From Sediminihabitans luteus (GTDB taxonomy: Bacteria > Actinomycetota > Actinomycetes > Actinomycetales > Cellulomonadaceae), in assembly GCF_002797595.1 (NCBI RefSeq), contig NZ_PGFE01000003.1, positions 337,925 through 401,924 of the forward strand: a stretch of 64,000 nucleotides of DNA, written 5' to 3'. Below, piece after piece: positions 61,043 through 64,000 of the stretch. A program made the translations under genes and the position numbers. Under the pieces are notes generated by a model. That model saw only the letters and a program-made list of their open reading frames with translations, searched no databases and had not been told where the DNA came from. Numbering within the stretch: the first letter of the stretch is position 1; every line of letters starts with the position of its first letter.

Positions 61043-61167
61043 CCCGTCGCCGCGTGGCGGTAGGTGTGGGGGTCTGACGCACGGTCGGCCCGTCCCGTCG
61101 CCGCGTGGCGGTAGGTGTGGGGGTCTGACGCACGGTCGGCCCGTCCCGTCGACGCCTGGCGGTGGGT
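61043..61167. repeat. 51-bp intergenic tandem repeat
   Basis: Two identical or nearly identical 51-bp units (61043-61093 and 61094-61144) are followed by a diverged start of a third (61145 to about 61167). Reverse-strand translation would give a 17-residue repeat, but no start, signal or composition supports a gene. It lies between a terminator and the 3' end of a minus-strand gene. Confidence 0.85.
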
Positions 61168-61235
61168 GCGTCGCTCATTGGTTGGCCGCCGTCGGCCTGC
61201 CGTCTGCGCTCAGCTCGTGTGGGCGCCGGCAGCGG

Positions 61236-61670
61236 TCAGCTCGACGAGCCGCCCTGGCCGCCGTCGGTCGACTGGACCGCCGAGGACGCCCCCGTCTCCT
61301 GGTTGGTCGTCGCGCCGACCGACGCGCCCAGCGTCCACCCGACGCCGAGCAGCACCGCGCACGTCGCCGTCACGCCGAGCCACCAGAGCCCGTGCCCGCG
61401 GCGCCCGGTGGACTCCACCGGCCCGCTCTGCAGCGTGCCCGTGCTCCAGACGTCGACGCTCTCGCGCTCGCCGCTGGCGGCGCTCGCGGTCGACATGAAC
61501 GACGGCTCGGCGGAGAGGGGAGCGAACGACGGCGGGGTGGCGACCTGAGTGCCCGCGGCCGACGTCGTTCCCGGCCATGCGACGTCCGAGCGCGGCGCGA
61601 AGGCCTGCGGAGCGAACGAGGGCGGCGTGGACTCCGTCGTGCCGGTGGTCATGGGGTGGAGCGTCGTCAT
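61236..61670 (-). CDS. Small single-pass membrane protein of unknown function
   Basis: The 144-residue protein has a Thr/Pro/Ser/Ala-rich N-terminal part of about 90 residues with a repeated PPSFAP motif (three times as SFAP-like), one membrane helix (LWWLGVTATCAVLLGVGWTL), and a short Gly/Ser-rich outer tail. I recognise no family. It ends 90 nt from the tandem-repeat tract. ATG 61670 is the most natural start, with a weak AGGGAT upstream. Confidence 0.5.
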   Translation of the reverse strand: MTTLHPMTTGTTESTPPSFAPQAFAPRSDVAWPGTTSAAGTQVATPPSFAPLSAEPSFMSTASAASGERESVDVWSTGTLQSGPVESTGRRGHGLWWLGVTATCAVLLGVGWTLGASVGATTNQETGASSAVQSTDGGQGGSSS

Positions 61671-62005
61671 GGTCGGTGATCCCTGTCGTCGAGCGGTGGA
61701 CCGACCTCGTCGTCGTGCCTCCATTCTCCGGGAGCGCGCGGGGCCACGCTCGGGCAGGCCCGACATTCCGGCTGTGAGCCTCGACTCGTGCCCACGGCAG
61801 ACAGGATCGCCGGCGACGCCGCCGCCACGGGCACCGTCGCGTCCGGGCGACGGTCCGCCCCGACACCACACGTCCGGGCGACGACCCGCACGGGCCCCAA
61901 CCCGCACGGGCTCCGACCGGATCTCCCTACGGCCCGCGCGGGCGACGACGTCAGCGGGCCCCGCACCACGTCGGTGGTGCGGGGCCCGGAGGGAGCGAGC
62001 TGAGG
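61671..62005. other. 335-nt gap between the small membrane protein and TauE/SafE genes
   Basis: No gene was recognised. It contains the upstream region of the small membrane protein gene and, at its right end, the terminator of the TauE/SafE gene. The middle is GC-rich and shows no evident structure. Confidence 0.5.
61955..61988 (-). terminator. Terminator hairpin after the TauE/SafE gene
   Basis: A perfect 15-bp stem (61955-61969 with 61974-61988) around GTCG lies 17 nt beyond the stop codon of the minus-strand gene. Confidence 0.75.
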
Positions 62006-62974
62006 TCAGCTGCCGGACGTCGCGACGACGGGCGGCTCGCCCGGCGTCGAACCGGAGGTCGTGAGGGAGGACTTCTCCAGGTCCGACGTCGCAGCCTCGG
62101 GGGCGAGCGAACGCTCACGCAGGTGTGCGCGCACCGAGATCGTGACCGCCGCGATCCAGACGACCCAGATCACCGCGTAGGTGCCCCAGAGCAGGAGTCC
62201 CGAGGCGTCGATCGCGTCGCTGTGCAGGAGCGTGCGGGTGTTGGTCAGGATGATGACACCGCCCACCGCCGAGCCCAGGACGCGCGGCGGGACCAGACGG
62301 ACGAGCCAGGCCGCGATCGGCGCTGCCACGAGTCCGCCGGCCAGGAGCGCGAGAGCCCACCGCAGATCGACCCCCGCGCCGCCGAGGCCGACGAGGAATC
62401 CGAGGCTTGCGGCGATGGCGACGAGGAACTCGCTCGTGTCGATCGACCCGATGACCTTGCGCGGCTCGAGGCGGCCGCTCGCGAGGATCGCCGGAGTGCC
62501 CACCGGGCCCCAGCCGCCGCCACCGGTCGCATCGACGAAGCCGGCGACGAGTCCGAGCGGCCCGAGGAAGCGCTTGCGCAGCGGCTTGCCGAGGTTGCCC
62601 GTGGGCAGGCCGCGGAGCGTGAACCGCGCGAGGATGTAGATGCCCAGGCCGAGCAGGATGAGCGACATCACGGGCTTCGCGACGTCGGTCGAGAGCCACG
62701 AGAGGAAGGTCGCGCCGGCGAACGCTCCGATCGCACCGGGGACACCGATCTTGAGGACGACCTTCCAGTCGACGTTGCCGAACTTCCAGTGCGAGATCCC
62801 CGACGCGAGCGTCGTACCGATCTCCGCGAGGTGAACGGTCGCGGACGCGGCCGCCGGGTTGGTGCCGATCGCAAGGAGCAGCGTCGTCGACGTCACTCCG
62901 TACGCCATACCGAGACTGCCGTCGACGAGCTGGGCCCCGAGGCCCACGAGTGCGAGCAGGACGAGAGTGCGCAT
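62006..62974 (-). CDS. TauE/SafE-family sulfite or anion exporter
   Basis: The 322-residue protein has eight or nine hydrophobic segments and the two family repeats: QLVDGSLGMAYGVTSTTLLL at the start and AGFVDATGGGGWGPVGTPAI in the middle, both Gly-rich pore motifs. TSUP members export sulfite, sulfoacetate or other small anions. ATG 62974 has AAGGAG upstream. The promoter region carries a palindrome next to a nearby Rrf2 gene, and Rrf2 regulators often govern sulfur metabolism, which fits a sulfite exporter. The C-terminal tail is polar and not conserved. Confidence 0.85.
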   Translation of the reverse strand: MRTLVLLALVGLGAQLVDGSLGMAYGVTSTTLLLAIGTNPAAASATVHLAEIGTTLASGISHWKFGNVDWKVVLKIGVPGAIGAFAGATFLSWLSTDVAKPVMSLILLGLGIYILARFTLRGLPTGNLGKPLRKRFLGPLGLVAGFVDATGGGGWGPVGTPAILASGRLEPRKVIGSIDTSEFLVAIAASLGFLVGLGGAGVDLRWALALLAGGLVAAPIAAWLVRLVPPRVLGSAVGGVIILTNTRTLLHSDAIDASGLLLWGTYAVIWVVWIAAVTISVRAHLRERSLAPEAATSDLEKSSLTTSGSTPGEPPVVATSGS

Positions 62975-63021
62975 GACGCTCCTTGAGGACGATGGCCGGA
63001 ACCCCTCCGACAGTGCGAGGT

Positions 63022-63051
63022 TACCCAGTTCCCTACTAGGAAACTAGGGTA
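63022..63051. promoter_or_regulatory. Operator-like palindrome upstream of the TauE/SafE gene
   Basis: Arms TACCC and GGGTA bracket a 30-nt region whose inner parts are also symmetric (AGTTCCCTA against TAGGAAACT, with a one-base shift). It is far more AT-rich than its surroundings and lies 48-77 nt before the start, where it overlaps a possible -10 (TAACCT on the minus strand). The Rrf2 protein encoded at 63412-63870 is a likely binder. Confidence 0.5.
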
Positions 63052-63194
63052 CGCCGCACTCTGAGACCGTGTAACGCGAACGCAGGTACTGGGCCATTCG
63101 AGGGATGGCGCTTCCCGCTGACGCCCGACGCCCTGCCAACACCCGGGCGTCGACCCCGAAGCCCCGGCCCCCCGATGCCCGGCGCCCGGCGCCC

Positions 63195-63290
63195 GGCACT
63201 CAGGCACTCAGGCACTCAGGCACTCAGGCACTCAGGCACTCAGGCACTCAGGCACTCAGGCACTCAGGCACTCAGGCACTCAGGCACTCG
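63195..63290. repeat. Octanucleotide repeat (GGCACTCA) x 12
   Basis: Twelve uninterrupted 8-bp units run from 63195 to 63290, the last ending in G. Perfect conservation suggests recent slippage and a variable copy number between strains. It is not inside a supported gene. Confidence 0.95.
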
Positions 63291-63411
63291 ATCATGCCGA
63301 ACACGGGGACAGATACCGCCGAGCACGGGGTAAGGCACACACAACTGCCGTTGGCGTGTGCTCAACCCGTGCTCGACGCTGACGATCCCAGCCGGCGCCT
63401 TGCGGTCCTGG

Positions 63412-63870
63412 TCAGGGGTTCTCCCACGAGGCGTCGTCGTCGACGAGCTGCTGGAGATCCACCGGGAGGCGCCCTGCGACGAGGTCCGCGAGGGTCACCC
63501 GCTCGAGCACGGCGCGCACGTTGGCACGGAGTGCGACCCACACCGGGAGGAGCGACGACGCCGCACCGTCGTACGTCAGATCGGACGGCCTCTCGCCGCG
63601 AACGAAGACGAGGGGGCCATCGACCGCTCGGATGATCGCGGCGAGGGTGACGTCCTCCGGCGGACCGGCGAGCCAGTAGCCTCCGCCGGCGCCGCGCTGG
63701 CTGGTCACGAGACCGTCTCTGCGCAACGCCGTGAGGATGCCCTCGAGGAACTTGTGCGGGATCTCCTGCGCGCGGGCCAGCGTCTCTGCGGTCACCGCAT
63801 GATCCCCTGCCGCGGCCGCGAGCTCTGCTGAGGCGCGGATGGCGTAGTCGGCACGGGCGGAGATCCTCAT
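63412..63870 (-). CDS. Rrf2-family transcriptional regulator
   Basis: The 152-residue protein has the Rrf2 winged helix (RISARADYAIRASAELAAAA, residues 2-21; ETLARAQEIPHKFLEGILTA; wing LVTSQRGAGGGYWLAGP) and a short C-terminal dimer helix. It has no Cys at all, so it cannot hold an iron-sulfur cluster like IscR, RsrR or NsrR, and is closer to the CymR type that works with a partner or metabolite. ATG 63870 is chosen since GATGAT ends 6 nt before it. The likely target is the TauE/SafE promoter 380 nt downstream. Confidence 0.85.
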   Translation of the reverse strand: MRISARADYAIRASAELAAAAGDHAVTAETLARAQEIPHKFLEGILTALRRDGLVTSQRGAGGGYWLAGPPEDVTLAAIIRAVDGPLVFVRGERPSDLTYDGAASSLLPVWVALRANVRAVLERVTLADLVAGRLPVDLQQLVDDDASWENP

Positions 63871-63905
63871 GCGTCCATCATCCCAGGTGCCTGGGTGGGG
63901 GTATG

Positions 63906-63939
63906 CCAAAGGCCCACCCCGTGTGGGGTGGGCCTTTGG
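63906..63939 (-). terminator. rRNA operon terminator
   Basis: A perfect 15-bp stem (63906-63920 with 63925-63939) around GTGT lies about 10 nt beyond the 5S end. On the minus strand it reads into CCTTTGGCATAC. Its symmetric ends (CCAAAGG/CCTTTGG) allow use on either strand. Confidence 0.85.
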
Positions 63940-63948
63940 TGAATGGTT

Positions 63949-64000
63949 GTCCGGCGGCGTCCTACTCTCCCACCCCGTCTCCAGGGCAGTACCATCGGCG
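63949..64000 (-). rRNA. rrf: 5S ribosomal RNA, 3' part (5' part outside window)
   Basis: On the minus strand the sequence up to 63949 reads GATGGTACTGCCCTGGAGAC, GGGTGGGAGAGTAGGACG and CCGCCGGAC, the conserved 3' half of actinobacterial 5S rRNA. About 52 nt are inside the window. The 16S and 23S genes would lie further right. Confidence 0.93.

Larger units (their letters stand above)
62975..63411. other. 437-nt gap between TauE/SafE and Rrf2 genes
   Basis: It contains the promoter and operator-like palindrome of the TauE/SafE gene, then about 120 nt without evident features, a 12-copy octanucleotide repeat, and the 3' flank of the Rrf2 gene. Open frames through the repeat exist only because 24 bp is a multiple of three; none has a credible start. 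Confidence 0.6.

Noticed and set aside
61043..61167. 51-bp repeats considered as a CRISPR fragment
   Set aside because: The units abut without spacers and no cas gene is present; it is a plain tandem repeat.
60060..61178. Minus-strand frame antisense to the sugar permease, ending in 17-residue repeats
   Set aside because: No membrane, signal or domain features; the overlapped permease gene is unambiguous.
63105..63635. Open frame through the (GGCACTCA)12 repeat
   Set aside because: It exists only because three 8-bp units equal eight codons; there is no start context, and it runs antisense into the Rrf2 gene.

Overview
The window is very GC-rich (codon third positions almost always G or C), gene-dense, and reads as the chromosome of an actinobacterium of the Cellulomonas type. 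This is inferred from a tandem pair of secreted AA10 polysaccharide monooxygenases with chitin/cellulose-binding modules, several sugar ABC transporters without their own ATPase, a cytoplasmic GH3 glycosidase, an LPXTG (sortase) protein end, abundant GTG starts and many apparently leaderless genes. No transposase, prophage, CRISPR array or tRNA gene was recognised. The right edge enters the 3' end of a 5S rRNA gene on the minus strand.

Layout. 0-9.7 kb: end of an LPWTG cell-wall protein, acetyltransferase, GntR-MFS operon, MarR regulator with an isochorismatase-fold protein, second MFS exporter, DksA-like zinc protein, GAP-family membrane protein, ABC-F ATPase with a possible attenuator leader, and small secreted or unknown proteins. 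9.7-17.6 kb: PlsC-like acyltransferase, GNAT, then a minus-strand operon of ROK sugar kinase, YhfX-like PLP protein and phosphotriesterase-like protein, divergent from a ROK repressor; SulP anion transporter. 17.9-20 kb: the LPMO pair. 20-28 kb: histidine phosphatase, S4 RNA-binding protein, and a binding protein-permease-permease-GH3 operon divergent from its probable LacI repressor. 28-31 kb: pgi and a double GNAT. 31-37 kb: a six-gene stressosome operon (RsbR, RsbS, RsbT, an HATPase-PP2C phosphatase, a hybrid histidine kinase, a REC-GAF-PP2C effector), every junction a 4-nt overlap and no sigma factor attached. 37-41.7 kb: thiamin-type ABC importer under a TPP riboswitch.

42-52 kb is a molybdenum island: moeA, moaC, a DUF6457-like protein, moaD, nitrate reductase gamma (narI) and beta (narH) subunits without narG or narJ, mogA, a HTH-TOBE molybdate protein, modA and a fused modB-modC. 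Three long inverted repeats sit in this island, one of them in frame inside the modBC coding sequence. 51.9-61 kb: a ROK-regulated hexose-type ABC operon ending in an AGE-family isomerase, divergent from a second sugar ABC operon with a strong internal terminator behind the binding protein. 61-64 kb: a 51-bp tandem repeat, a small membrane protein, a TauE/SafE exporter with an operator-like palindrome, a 12-copy octanucleotide repeat, an Rrf2 regulator, and the 5S end.

A theme across the window is a -10-like NANNNT hexamer placed exactly 6-7 nt before the start codon, which marks many genes, above all regulators and the Mo-cofactor genes moeA and mogA, as probably leaderless.
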